Part shown: positions 35,361 to 44,383 of the stretch, in pieces | How positions within the stretch are numbered: the first letter of the stretch is position 1 | Layout: each line of letters starts with the position of its first letter | IMG/VR virus record: IMGVR_UViG_3300027782_000120 | Span: 1-51,765 of that record | Reading direction: 5' to 3' (one strand) | Origin: a virus | Length of the DNA stretch: 51,765 nucleotides | Program-made: the position numbers and the translations under genes | Notes under the pieces: model-generated | Told to the model about the DNA's origin: nothing | The model's input: only the letters and a program-made list of their open reading frames with translations | The model's database searches: none

Positions 35361-37364
35361 ATGAAAGACAATCGCAGCTTAGAACAAAAGATCAAGGCAG
35401 TAGTTCGCGAATCACACGAGAAGCGTAACTCTGAGATTCGTATGAAGATGTCTAATGTTGGTCGTCCAACAGATAATGTCAAGGACAATAGTTCTAAGCT
35501 CGCGAAGCAAGGCGAAATCAAGACTAAGATTATTGACGAAGATAGCGAATATGATATGGCTCGTAACGAGTTAGACACAGCCAAGCGTGCTATCGACAGA
35601 TTAAAAACAAAAATGGGTAAAGGCGAAGGCGAGCTAGAAGCTTGGGTTCAATCTAAAATAACTAAAGCTTCTGATTACCTTGACACTGTTGCTGATTATA
35701 TCGAAAGCGGATCAGTTAAAGAAGAAGCTATCGATGAAGCTGGTCGTGTGCTCCCTGACCTAACTCAAAAAGAACCAGAGAAAAAACATTCAAAAGAATA
35801 TCTTTCTAGAATGCCAAAAAAAAGAGATAATGGTCTTTGGAAAGCTTATGTGAAAACTGGTGCAGAATGGGCTAAACCAGAAGGCGTCAAAGAAGAAGCT
35901 ATCGACGAAGATGCAGTTGCTAGCGTATCCACAAAAGATACTGCAAAAGAGCAGCCAGAAGGTAAAAAGAAACCAAACAATAAAGATCTACAAGAACCAG
36001 GTACTATCAAGGGCGGCAAGACAGAAGTTGATACAGAACCAACTACTGATGATCGCGATGATGATGGTAAGAAAATAGACGATAAAGCAAAAAAAGCAAC
36101 AAAAGCAGCTAATGCACAAGCTGGTGTCAAGGAGGAAACAATGAACACAACTAAACATTTCGGACTGCCAGCTGATCTTATTGCGACAGTTGTAGAGGCT
36201 CTTAAGGGCAATCAGAAGAATATCGACAAGAACCATAATGGCAAAATTGACAAGCAGGACTTCAAGATCCTTCAAGGTAAGAAGGCTGAAAAGATTAAAG
36301 CCTACCGTGCTGATCGCGATAAGCATGGTGAAATGGAAGAAGAAGCTATTGATGAAGTATTAGATACACCAATGAAGAAATTGGGTTATATTGCTAAAAA
36401 TGCGTATCAAGTAGCTACTGCTGACCCAGCTAAAATGGCAAATGATCCTAAGAAAGCAAATGCTATTGCTAATAGAGTTATTGGCGCTAAACGTTTTCAA
36501 AAAAAATTAAACAAAGAAGAAGTTGAATCGATCGAAGAGCTTTCAAAAGAAGCTATGAAACGTTATACTAAGCAGGTTGATAAAAAAGGCGAAGGTGATA
36601 AGCGTAGCGACGGTTTAGGAATGGCTTCTAAAAAAATAGCCAAGCAAGAAACCGATAGAACTTTACAGCGTGCTGTTAATAAAATTGGTAATACGCCAAT
36701 GAATCAAACAAAGGCTAGTGATGCTCACAAGTATGATGCATCTCGACAAGAATTAAAAGGTAGAGGTACTCATAATTTTGCTGGTCGTCGCACAAAATAC
36801 GAAGAAGTTGAGCAGATTGATGAAGTAAGTCATCGCGATTACGCTGCTAAGGGTATGATGCATCCAGATATGGCAAAGGGTATGCATGTAGGCATGGAAG
36901 CCGACTTCTACGCTCATGGTACTGGTGATAAGAAGTATGGTAAGGTAGTTAAGAATTCTGGTGGTCAGGTTCATATTAAGCAAACTCACGATTCTTATAG
37001 TGATAAGAAGGTAAACAAGCTTCATAAATTTAAGGTTTCTTCGTCCATAGAAGAAGAAACTGATCCTGGTTTCTCAGAGGCAGAACTAGCTCATATTAAT
37101 GCAATTTTAGAGTCTGATGATTTTAATTACGCTAACAGCAAAGATCATAAGCCGCTTTCTAATTGGCCAAAAGTTCATGCAGCAATTCATAATGATTACA
37201 GTGATTCTGGTGGAGGTGGTACTGAAGGTGAAAAAACAGAACTTGGTAAAACACCTATTCATCCAAAATATCATGCTGCACACGATGAAGCGGAAGCTAA
37301 TCCTAAGAAGATGAAAAAAGCAATTAATGTCCATTATGGTCATGACGTTTCGAGAGACGATTAA
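35361..37364 (+). CDS. internal head polyprotein with repeated I-x-E protease sites
   Basis: The 667-residue hydrophilic product is a chain of short modules separated by acidic linkers ending in I-D-E or I-E-E: IIDE 57-60, AIDE 123-126, 180-183 and 329-332, SIEE 390-393 and QIDE 485-488. These match the I/L-x-E specificity of T4-type prohead proteases. One module has an EF-hand-like loop at Asp289-Asp300 (DKNHNGKIDKQD). Others are basic or helical. I infer a precursor cleaved inside the prohead to release small packaged peptides. It follows the Dps gene by two bases. Confidence 0.7.
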   Translation: MKDNRSLEQKIKAVVRESHEKRNSEIRMKMSNVGRPTDNVKDNSSKLAKQGEIKTKIIDEDSEYDMARNELDTAKRAIDRLKTKMGKGEGELEAWVQSKITKASDYLDTVADYIESGSVKEEAIDEAGRVLPDLTQKEPEKKHSKEYLSRMPKKRDNGLWKAYVKTGAEWAKPEGVKEEAIDEDAVASVSTKDTAKEQPEGKKKPNNKDLQEPGTIKGGKTEVDTEPTTDDRDDDGKKIDDKAKKATKAANAQAGVKEETMNTTKHFGLPADLIATVVEALKGNQKNIDKNHNGKIDKQDFKILQGKKAEKIKAYRADRDKHGEMEEEAIDEVLDTPMKKLGYIAKNAYQVATADPAKMANDPKKANAIANRVIGAKRFQKKLNKEEVESIEELSKEAMKRYTKQVDKKGEGDKRSDGLGMASKKIAKQETDRTLQRAVNKIGNTPMNQTKASDAHKYDASRQELKGRGTHNFAGRRTKYEEVEQIDEVSHRDYAAKGMMHPDMAKGMHVGMEADFYAHGTGDKKYGKVVKNSGGQVHIKQTHDSYSDKKVNKLHKFKVSSSIEEETDPGFSEAELAHINAILESDDFNYANSKDHKPLSNWPKVHAAIHNDYSDSGGGGTEGEKTELGKTPIHPKYHAAHDEAEANPKKMKKAINVHYGHDVSRDD

Positions 37365-37365
37365 C

Positions 37366-38310
37366 ATGAAATCATTAATCCAATTTATCAAAGAAGCTAG
37401 ACGTTCTAAGATTCGTCCCGATGCAAAACATGGGGACGAAGAAGGTGTTACTGATAAGAGCAACAATATTGCAACAGTTAATATCACTGACGAGAAGAAT
37501 GATGAGCTTGACACCAAGGGTCCAGACGCCCACACGGGTCCTCGCAAGAGAACATTAAAAGCTGCTAGTGCTCCATTAAAAGCATTTAAAGAAGCTTCTG
37601 AAAAGCTCGATACCAAGGGTCCGGACGGTAAAGCTGGTCCTCGTAAGAGAACTTTAAATACCGTAAAAAGTGTAATGAAAGCTTACAAGGAAGATATCAA
37701 CGAAGCACGTGCCGGTCGTCCTAAGAAGAATGCAACAGAAGATGATCCTGGCTCTGAGCATATTATGATGCAGATGCGTAAGGTTATTTCTCTTCGTGGT
37801 CAGCATAAGGTAACTCACGTATCTGGTGAAAAATCAGATGTGTCTCCTACACAGGCGCACAAGGCTATCGCTCATCACGATAATCTCAAGACATCTGCTG
37901 AGAAAGATACTTACGCTAAGAGATTACATCGCAGCGCTTCTTCAATGCAAGATGCTCTATCAGGTAAGGCAGAAGTTCATAAGCCAAAAATTAGTCTTGG
38001 TGGTAAGATCACAGGGACTCAGAGCGAAGGTTTTTTAGACGTAACCCCTAAGACGGGGAAAATGACACACGTTACTATCAACAAAACAGCTCGTAGTAAA
38101 TCCGCTAATGCACCTGCTTCTTCTGGTCCTTCTCAGACTGCTGCAACTAATAGATCAGCTAATCTTCAGCAAAATGCAGAAGCTGAATCAAAAGCTAAGA
38201 AAGATGCATCTTCACAAGAAATTGCTAAGAGAAAAACAGCTGAAAAAATTCGTAAGTCTGTTGCACCTAGAGCGCCAGAAGCTCCACAGGCAAAACAAAT
38301 GGGTGTTTAA
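37366..38310 (+). CDS. basic internal head protein with targeting peptide
   Basis: The 314-residue product starts MKSLIQFIKEARRSK, close to the T4 internal-protein peptide, with a predicted cut after I-K-E. A direct repeat, LDTKGPD and GPRKRTL, occurs twice in residues 45-105. A second site, INE, precedes an AT-hook-like segment ARAGRPKK. The C terminus is Ala/Lys/Ser-rich. It probably binds DNA in the head. ATG 37366 is chosen because it yields the conserved peptide; the upstream open frame overlaps the previous gene. Confidence 0.72.
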   Translation: MKSLIQFIKEARRSKIRPDAKHGDEEGVTDKSNNIATVNITDEKNDELDTKGPDAHTGPRKRTLKAASAPLKAFKEASEKLDTKGPDGKAGPRKRTLNTVKSVMKAYKEDINEARAGRPKKNATEDDPGSEHIMMQMRKVISLRGQHKVTHVSGEKSDVSPTQAHKAIAHHDNLKTSAEKDTYAKRLHRSASSMQDALSGKAEVHKPKISLGGKITGTQSEGFLDVTPKTGKMTHVTINKTARSKSANAPASSGPSQTAATNRSANLQQNAEAESKAKKDASSQEIAKRKTAEKIRKSVAPRAPEAPQAKQMGV

Positions 38311-38772
38311 ATGCCAATCATAACTAATAATTTTGTTGTGACGAATAGTGAAGCTAACGTTAGAGTTGCACCAATCGCACAAGAAGCTGAAGTTGAAAAT
38401 ATCAAACCCTCTTTATCTGAATTTGGTAAGTCTACAGTAAAAGAAAAACGATCAATCATAACTAATAATTTTGTTGTGACGAATAGTGAAATGGGTGATA
38501 TTGATATTACTCCGATTGAAGAAAAACCTCTAGTTGAAAATATCAAACCCTCTTTATCTGAATTTGGTAAGTCTACAGTAAAAGAAAAACGATCAATTAT
38601 AACTGACAATTTTGTTGCAATGAATAATGAAGCTAACGTTAGAGTTGCACCAATCGCACAAGAAGCTGAAGTTGAGTATGTCAGAATGCCTTTATCGTTT
38701 GTTATACCTGATAAACCAAGAACAAGAGAAAGAAGAGTTTCTCATTTTATGGAACACATGACTACTTTTTAA
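38311..38772 (+). CDS. repeat-containing protein of unknown function
   Basis: The 153-residue product consists of two nearly identical units of 46 and 47 residues plus a partial third. Each begins ITNNFVV or ITDNFVA and carries IKPSLSEFGKSTVKEKRSI. The third replaces the end with a distinct C-terminal segment. The repeats are conserved at DNA level too. No family is recognised. It starts directly after the preceding stop codon. Confidence 0.68.
   Translation: MPIITNNFVVTNSEANVRVAPIAQEAEVENIKPSLSEFGKSTVKEKRSIITNNFVVTNSEMGDIDITPIEEKPLVENIKPSLSEFGKSTVKEKRSIITDNFVAMNNEANVRVAPIAQEAEVEYVRMPLSFVIPDKPRTRERRVSHFMEHMTTF
38317..38686 (+). repeat. tandem coding repeats (about 138 and 141 bases)
   Basis: Repeat units begin near 38317, 38454 and 38595. 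Long blocks are identical between units: the ATCATAACTAATAA start in units 1 and 2, the block from GTTGAAAATATC through the AAACGATCAAT end in units 1 and 2, and the GAAGCTAACGTTAGAG block in units 1 and 3. The patchwork identity suggests unequal crossing over. Confidence 0.85.
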
Positions 38773-38776
38773 AAAG

Positions 38777-38784
38777 AATAAATA
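38777..38784 (+). promoter_or_regulatory. late-promoter-like AATAAATA motif
   Basis: AATAAATA lies 30 bases before the ATG at 38815, just ahead of a strong AGGAGG ribosome-binding site. Confidence 0.5.
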
Positions 38785-38814
38785 ATAAAAACACTTCTCT
38801 AGGAGGAAATTCTA

Positions 38815-39777
38815 ATGGCACAATGGGGTAGAAACGACAAGTCAGTTACTGTTACAACCAGTACTACTATTGAAACATCAAACGGCGCACCAATTGGCAC
38901 TTACGCTCTTGTAAAGGCTGGTGGTGGCACTAATGCTCACCAAGGCAATACGAACGGTACCAGAGCAAATGCGGACTTGACTATGTTCGGAAACACTACA
39001 CAAGACGCTTTCATTACAGGTAAGGCGGTAGGCGTATTTGGTATCGATGCTTACGCTGTAAACAGTGAAATGAGTTATGTAGGTGGTAAAATCGCAGAAA
39101 AGTACGTTACTTTTGTTGGTTCTGGTTACGCTGCAGCGCCAACTGTAACAACTACTTTCGCAAACGGTACAACAAATGCGACAGCGATTACTTCAACTAT
39201 CAGTGGCAGCGGTCGTCTTGCATCTTTAGTTATCGCTCAGGCTGGCGATCTTATCCTAGGAGTAAATCCAACTATCAGCATTGCTGCTCCTGCAGCTGTT
39301 ACCTTCAACGGTAATTCAGCTGTATCTGGTGATACTATTACGCTTGCGACTGCAAATAGTAAGTTCGTTGTTAACGATTATATTACCTTTGCTGGTAATG
39401 CAACTTCAGTACCAGCGCCGCTCGTTGATCAGGGCAAGTATTATGTTGTTCTTGCAAATACAACATCTATTAAAATTTCTACAACACTTGGTGGTACTCC
39501 TATTACTTTATCTGATGCAAGTGGTAATAGCACTACTGCCGGAGGCGCTAGCTTCCAGGGCGAGACGGCTACTGGTTATCTAGTTCTCAGCGGTGCCACT
39601 AATAAGGGTGTTACGCACGCTGGTTGGGTTCTACGTACCGAAGGTTCTGGTGGCCGTGCAGGTCGCGTGCAGTACGAAACTCTTGTAGCTATGGGTTCTC
39701 TTGGCGCTCAGACCGCTGCTTATGGTACTGCTGCTACAACTATCGATGCATCTGACGATACAATTCTACCTGAATAA
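38815..39777 (+). CDS. virion structural protein, decoration/fibre-like
   Basis: The 320-residue product is rich in Gly, Thr, Ala and Ser with almost no cysteine, typical of beta-structured virion proteins. The N terminus (MAQWGRNDKSV) and the C-terminal block with AGWVLRTEGSGGRAGRVQYE, then ETLVAMGS and DDTILPE, recur in structural proteins of marine T4-like phages. The middle contains a GSGYAAAPTVT module often found in such proteins. AGGAGG precedes the ATG, so translation should be strong. Confidence 0.75.
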   Translation: MAQWGRNDKSVTVTTSTTIETSNGAPIGTYALVKAGGGTNAHQGNTNGTRANADLTMFGNTTQDAFITGKAVGVFGIDAYAVNSEMSYVGGKIAEKYVTFVGSGYAAAPTVTTTFANGTTNATAITSTISGSGRLASLVIAQAGDLILGVNPTISIAAPAAVTFNGNSAVSGDTITLATANSKFVVNDYITFAGNATSVPAPLVDQGKYYVVLANTTSIKISTTLGGTPITLSDASGNSTTAGGASFQGETATGYLVLSGATNKGVTHAGWVLRTEGSGGRAGRVQYETLVAMGSLGAQTAAYGTAATTIDASDDTILPE

Positions 39778-39799
39778 GAAGTCATAAAGGTCTAAATCT

Positions 39800-41350
39800 A
39801 TGGCGAATGATTCAAAAAAGGTTTCGCAATTAACTGTATCTACGGGTCTATCTGCAAATGATAGACTCGTAGTCTTAACAAATCCAACCACATCTGCACA
39901 AACGAAAACTATATCAGTACGTAATTTAGTTGCTAATTCATTAACAACAGCTAATTCATCCGCTCTTGGTGTTGTTAAAATAGGTAGCGGTCTTAGTGCT
40001 TTAAGCAATGGAACTATTTCTGTACTTCCTGAAGTTGCTGGTACATATAACATAACATATGTTGACGTACCATTGTATTACGTTACTACAACAGATACTG
40101 TGATATTTGCATCGCCGAATGCACCTGATGAAGATCGCACGAATATGATAATAGTTCTACCAATTAGTCAAGCGATTGAAGGTAGAACTATTATTATTAA
40201 AAATACTGACACATATTCGTGGGAAAATGGCGCAACTTTAACTGTCACGACACAAGAAGGTTTTGATGAAGGAATACAATTAATAGAAGATCCAGATACT
40301 GGTATATTGAGAGTTGACTATGAATTGCCAATAGCTGGTTCTACTATGACAGTAATTCATGATGGTACTGTATGGCGCATCATTAACACATTACATACTA
40401 ATCCAATTTTTTATTCATCTACGAATAGTTATCATCAAGTTGTTATACATAACGATTATCAAGGCACAGATGCATCTGCAGATTTAGCAATATACAATAA
40501 TATTGGTTTGTATCAGATAGGCGCTGGCCCATTTATCGATATGGGCATAGTTAGTTCGACATATTCTAATTCTCTTTATACTCTATACGGACACAATGAT
40601 GGCTATTTGTATGTTGATAAGGGCGAACAGACAGGTGGTAACCTAGTAATTGGTACTAGTCAAGATACATCAATTATATTCCACGCTAATGGATTAAATA
40701 CTGAAAACAAAGTAATGGTTGTTAACAGTACGTATTTATCTGTTAATACTGCTATGGAATTTAATGTTCGAACTGATCTAGGTGGTAATGCCGCTTTTAC
40801 TCAAACATTTCAAACTAGAAATAGTTGGGAAGTATATCCAGAAGATGATGATACTGGTCCGTATCCTGCATGGGCTTGGATTCGAGCAGAATTACCTGAT
40901 CCTGCTAGACCTGTTGTGTTTATTGAAAATAAAAACGGTGCTACTGATGAAACTCATACTTGGGCATTCCAATCAAATGGTGCTTTAAATTTCCCTGGAT
41001 TCAAGACAGTTATAGCTAATGGTAATATAACCCTAGCAGCAAATGGTAGTATTGGATCAGAAGGTGGTTTTCGCATTGAAAATGCAACAACCATTACAGC
41101 TAATACTATAATAATCAGTAACAATGTATACGATGATCTATTACGTCCACTATTAAATCCAAATGCTCTCGACATTAATGCTGACGGTGGTACTTCTACT
41201 TCGGTATTTGCTATCAGAGACGAAGCATTTACAGGTGGTGGATCAACTACAGTATTTGGTCGTTACGAAGCAGCCTTAGATGGTGGTGTATCATTTAACA
41301 ACAGACACAGCGCAAGTTACATCGATGGTGGCGGCGCCAACGTATTATAA
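39800..41350 (+). CDS. virion structural protein, tail-fibre-like
   Basis: The 516-residue product begins with a short conserved head domain (SKKVSQLTVSTGLSANDRLVVL), common to phage fibre and baseplate-attached proteins. It continues with beta-rich repeats high in Thr, Asn and Gly and ends with a glycine-rich segment (YIDGGGANVL). It is probably a fibre or receptor-contact protein. AAAGGTCT precedes the ATG. Its stop codon overlaps a TATAAATA motif. Confidence 0.68.
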   Translation: MANDSKKVSQLTVSTGLSANDRLVVLTNPTTSAQTKTISVRNLVANSLTTANSSALGVVKIGSGLSALSNGTISVLPEVAGTYNITYVDVPLYYVTTTDTVIFASPNAPDEDRTNMIIVLPISQAIEGRTIIIKNTDTYSWENGATLTVTTQEGFDEGIQLIEDPDTGILRVDYELPIAGSTMTVIHDGTVWRIINTLHTNPIFYSSTNSYHQVVIHNDYQGTDASADLAIYNNIGLYQIGAGPFIDMGIVSSTYSNSLYTLYGHNDGYLYVDKGEQTGGNLVIGTSQDTSIIFHANGLNTENKVMVVNSTYLSVNTAMEFNVRTDLGGNAAFTQTFQTRNSWEVYPEDDDTGPYPAWAWIRAELPDPARPVVFIENKNGATDETHTWAFQSNGALNFPGFKTVIANGNITLAANGSIGSEGGFRIENATTITANTIIISNNVYDDLLRPLLNPNALDINADGGTSTSVFAIRDEAFTGGGSTTVFGRYEAALDGGVSFNNRHSASYIDGGGANVL

Positions 41351-41353
41351 ATA
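41346..41353 (+). promoter_or_regulatory. T4-late-type promoter TATAAATA
   Basis: A perfect octamer overlapping the preceding stop codon and 30 bases before the ATG at 41384. Confidence 0.65.
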
Positions 41354-41383
41354 GGTGTAAAGATTGCACTTCAGGAGATTTAA

Positions 41384-43024
41384 ATGGCAACTAAGATTCA
41401 ATTAAGAAGAGATACTGCTGCAAACTGGGAAACATCTAATCCAGTGTTGAGCCAAGGTGAACCAGGTCTTGCAATTGATACCAACACAGTTAAGTATGGC
41501 GATGGTGTAACAGATTGGAAGTCTCTTCCAGCTTCTACAGATTATGCTATGACCGCTTCTTCTGGCAATCAGTGGCAGTATCGTACAACTTCAGGTGGAA
41601 CAAGCTTTACTTACGTTATTGCTGGTAACATTCCCACACAGTTTACTGTGCCTATTGAGCAAGAAAATGCATCAACTGATACATTATTAATTGACGTAGC
41701 AACACATCCAACTATTACCTCTGTTGAACAAGCATTAATTAACTATAATAACGCTGGTAATGGACCTCGTCCATTTTTCAGCATTAACGATGGTTCTCCA
41801 TACTATGTAACTGGTTATTCATTGGCTGCTGGTATTGCAACAATAACTCTTGATGATACCTATACACTTAATGAAGGCGATCAAGTATTAATCAATGCTT
41901 GGACGAAGGGCACTCAGGGTATTTACCCACGTTACAGATCAACATATGGTCCAGGTGAAGCTACACAATATAATGTTTCTAATAATGGTTATCATTGGGG
42001 TCCAATTGCAGATGCAGCAAATACAAATACGGTAACAGTTGATTTTAGCGGCGAAAATTCAACCTTCATCGCCACTCTTCTAGCAAATCCTTACCGTAAT
42101 TATATTGTGTTTGATGAATTTACTACAACTGCATCAGCTGTAATTAAAACAGCTACACAAGTTGGCTCGTCAAATAATTATACATTAACATTTGATGGCC
42201 AACCAAAAGATCTTTTTGCAAAATCTCAAGTAACTCTTGATTGCAAATTGGCATATGATCAAACAGATAGTTATAACCTAATATTAAATTCAATAGCATA
42301 TCCACAGCTTGTTGATTTCCTTTATACATCCGGCGCTCAATATGCACCAGGAGAAGCATACTTTACAATTAATGATAGCGCAACTCAGTATTTTGTCCAA
42401 GGTTTCTGGCCACGTGGCGGCGGTACAGGAGTTACTCCTGGACTTGATTCTGATGGAAATTGGTCAATTCAAGTAGACGAATTTACTGCTACTGTTCAAG
42501 ATACTATCCATCTTCATTATACCAAGGCTGGTACATTTATCCGCATGGATTATTATCTTCCTGATGAATCATATTATACAGATCAAACTGAAAATAACAA
42601 CGTTTATCGTTGGTTCAGTTGGGAAGATGATCTTCCTTTCTATAAGGCAGCACACGGCAATGGCGTTCAAGGTGGATGGCTTGATTTCCACATTCAATGT
42701 TCTTGGCCAAAAACAAAAAGTAGCAATGCTGCTGATAATAAAACCGTATCTATATTTTTCAATCCCCGTGGCGAAAGTTACGGTGATGCATTGAACTCAT
42801 TAGATGCTACTACTTCATTTCAAGGTGATATTTTCAACGATACTGAATTTGGCTATAATGTTGATTTTAGGCCAATTTATGATCTTTACGAAGGCGGTAT
42901 TTTCTTCAAGGCTGATTATGGTGATGGCTATCCTGGCAGTATATCACAAGAAATTAAAGTTGATATTATTTGGAATGCAAGATTGTTCTACGGCGACGAT
43001 CCAACATATGAATATTGGCCATAA
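41384..43024 (+). CDS. tail-fibre-like structural protein with Mtd-type N terminus
   Basis: The 546-residue product starts with ATKIQLRRDTAANW and a following block with GEPGLAIDTNTVKYGDG. This is the small N-terminal domain found in Mtd-like and other phage receptor-binding proteins. The remaining sequence is beta-rich, with many aromatic residues and two similar blocks (YNNAGNGPRPFFSINDG and YTSGAQYAPGEAYFTINDS). Receptor binding is a likely role. CAGGAG precedes the ATG. Confidence 0.78.
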   Translation: MATKIQLRRDTAANWETSNPVLSQGEPGLAIDTNTVKYGDGVTDWKSLPASTDYAMTASSGNQWQYRTTSGGTSFTYVIAGNIPTQFTVPIEQENASTDTLLIDVATHPTITSVEQALINYNNAGNGPRPFFSINDGSPYYVTGYSLAAGIATITLDDTYTLNEGDQVLINAWTKGTQGIYPRYRSTYGPGEATQYNVSNNGYHWGPIADAANTNTVTVDFSGENSTFIATLLANPYRNYIVFDEFTTTASAVIKTATQVGSSNNYTLTFDGQPKDLFAKSQVTLDCKLAYDQTDSYNLILNSIAYPQLVDFLYTSGAQYAPGEAYFTINDSATQYFVQGFWPRGGGTGVTPGLDSDGNWSIQVDEFTATVQDTIHLHYTKAGTFIRMDYYLPDESYYTDQTENNNVYRWFSWEDDLPFYKAAHGNGVQGGWLDFHIQCSWPKTKSSNAADNKTVSIFFNPRGESYGDALNSLDATTSFQGDIFNDTEFGYNVDFRPIYDLYEGGIFFKADYGDGYPGSISQEIKVDIIWNARLFYGDDPTYEYWP

Positions 43025-43040
43025 TTAATTAAGTAACATA

Positions 43041-43442
43041 ATGCATTTTGAACATTTGACGGATGAGAATTTTTTAATTTATTGTGCCCGATATTATGAT
43101 AACCCTCAGTGTCATTCAACTGAAGAGTTTTTAGAAGATATAAAACGCATTAAGTATATTAAAAAATTAGTAACAAGATACGTGGAGAATGGTGATTTGA
43201 AAGAGAGATTAATTCTCAATCATCTTATCATTCTCCACAATGTATTTGGTGCTGAAAACCTCTGTAGAATATTATACCTAAAAATGAAGCCACAGTATAC
43301 CTATATTAAACCGTTTTTAGTAATGCTAAATATTATGCCTGAGCGACTAACCAATATAAAAGATGAAAAAATTATTGATACTAATTTAATCCCAATGGAT
43401 GACAATATTGTCAAAGTTTTAAGAGCAGTAACTAATGTTTAA
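43041..43442 (+). CDS. T4-like conserved small protein, DUF7207-like
   Basis: The 133-residue helical product has the segments EEFLEDIKRIKYIKKLV, LILNHLIILHNVFGA and YIKPFLVMLNIMP. These resemble a small conserved protein of T4-like phages found near head and tail genes, whose function is unknown. The family name is from memory. The 3' end overlaps the next gene by eight bases. Confidence 0.7.
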   Translation: MHFEHLTDENFLIYCARYYDNPQCHSTEEFLEDIKRIKYIKKLVTRYVENGDLKERLILNHLIILHNVFGAENLCRILYLKMKPQYTYIKPFLVMLNIMPERLTNIKDEKIIDTNLIPMDDNIVKVLRAVTNV

Positions 43443-43917
43443 GAAACCGCCCGAGTTTGATAAATTTGAAAAGTTTGCAGCTGCTCATCTTGGTCTCAAG
43501 AAGTTGCCAGAAATTCATTACGTCGGTCATGAAGAAGATAGTAAAAAAGCGTTCGGGCACTTTACACAGCAAGATAATAAGATTAGAGTAAGAACTATTG
43601 ATCGTCATCCTATCGACGTCATGCGCACCCTCGCGCACGAGTTAGCCCATTACAAGTGGAAACTTGAAGGTAAAGTAGGCGATAACAAGCCAGGTGGAGC
43701 TTCTGAGAATTATGCTCATCAGAAGGCTGGTGAAATTATGCGCAAGTACGATCATACTCATGGCTTTATGTTTAAAGCCAAACCATTAAGAGAAGATGGT
43801 ATTGCTCCATCTGCTAGTAATGCTACTGGACCTGTTGTAGCTGGAACTGCTGGTGATGTTACTTGGGCTAAAAAAGGCAAGAAGCTAAGAACTATCCTTT
43901 CGAGAACTATACTATGA
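43435..43917 (+). CDS. HExxH zinc metallopeptidase-like protein
   Basis: The 160-residue product contains HELAH at 68-72 in the helix TLAHELAHYKWKLEG, with a possible third zinc ligand Glu91 in the segment ASENYAHQKAGE. This fits small zincin-type peptidases. It is unlike the serine-type prohead protease of T4. The C-terminal 50 residues are a Gly/Ala/Ser-rich tail. The substrate is unknown; a role in particle maturation or lysis is possible. Confidence 0.75.
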   Translation: MFKKPPEFDKFEKFAAAHLGLKKLPEIHYVGHEEDSKKAFGHFTQQDNKIRVRTIDRHPIDVMRTLAHELAHYKWKLEGKVGDNKPGGASENYAHQKAGEIMRKYDHTHGFMFKAKPLREDGIAPSASNATGPVVAGTAGDVTWAKKGKKLRTILSRTIL

Positions 43918-44315
43918 GTCCCGCTGCCGCTCCAATATCACACATGGATAGAATAGAAAATGCTATCGAAAGACTGACAGAAATATCTAGCGATCTCAAA
44001 GCTATGATAGCTGTCCAAGATGCAAGAATTACACAACATGAGAAGCAAGCAGAAATTATAGACATTAAATTAGAGAAACGTCGTGAAGAATTGGATTTTA
44101 AATTGAAAGATGTTTATGACACCATTCGTGAGAGAGACGACAAACTCTTAACAGAAATCAAAGCAATCAGAGAAGAACATAATAAACATTATAATTGTTT
44201 AAACGAGAAATTTAACACCATTCAAAAATACATATGGATGGCTATAGGTGGTGGTGTTGTACTTGGATATGGATTTTCATTCGTAGCCAACTATCTAAAA
44301 ATCATGGGTCACTAA
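43914..44315 (+). CDS. coiled-coil protein with C-terminal membrane helix
   Basis: The 133-residue product has a long charged coiled coil (about residues 10-105) and one transmembrane helix near 108-128. It overlaps the metallopeptidase-like gene by four bases (ATGA). It resembles in layout the two minus-strand proteins at 50854-51492, but in reverse order. The function is unknown. Confidence 0.72.
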   Translation: MSPAAAPISHMDRIENAIERLTEISSDLKAMIAVQDARITQHEKQAEIIDIKLEKRREELDFKLKDVYDTIRERDDKLLTEIKAIREEHNKHYNCLNEKFNTIQKYIWMAIGGGVVLGYGFSFVANYLKIMGH

Positions 44316-44321
44316 TAGTTC

Positions 44322-44350
44322 TTTACTTTTACCTATCATACCAGTATAAT
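44322..44350 (+). promoter_or_regulatory. sigma70-like promoter of the primase gene
   Basis: TTTACT at 44322-44327 and TATAAT at 44345-44350 have a 17-base spacer. Confidence 0.82.
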
Positions 44351-44383
44351 TCTATGTGAGACTGTGATATAGGAGAGTTAGTT

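Noticed and set aside
35981-36211. Minus-strand open frames rich in Ser and Leu opposite the head polyprotein
   Set aside because: Their composition is what antisense reading of a Lys/Glu/Asp-rich gene gives, and they have no start signals.
38317-38686. Repeats considered as a CRISPR-like array
   Set aside because: Units are 138-141 bases, in frame, and encode a repeated protein. There are no short repeats separated by unique spacers.
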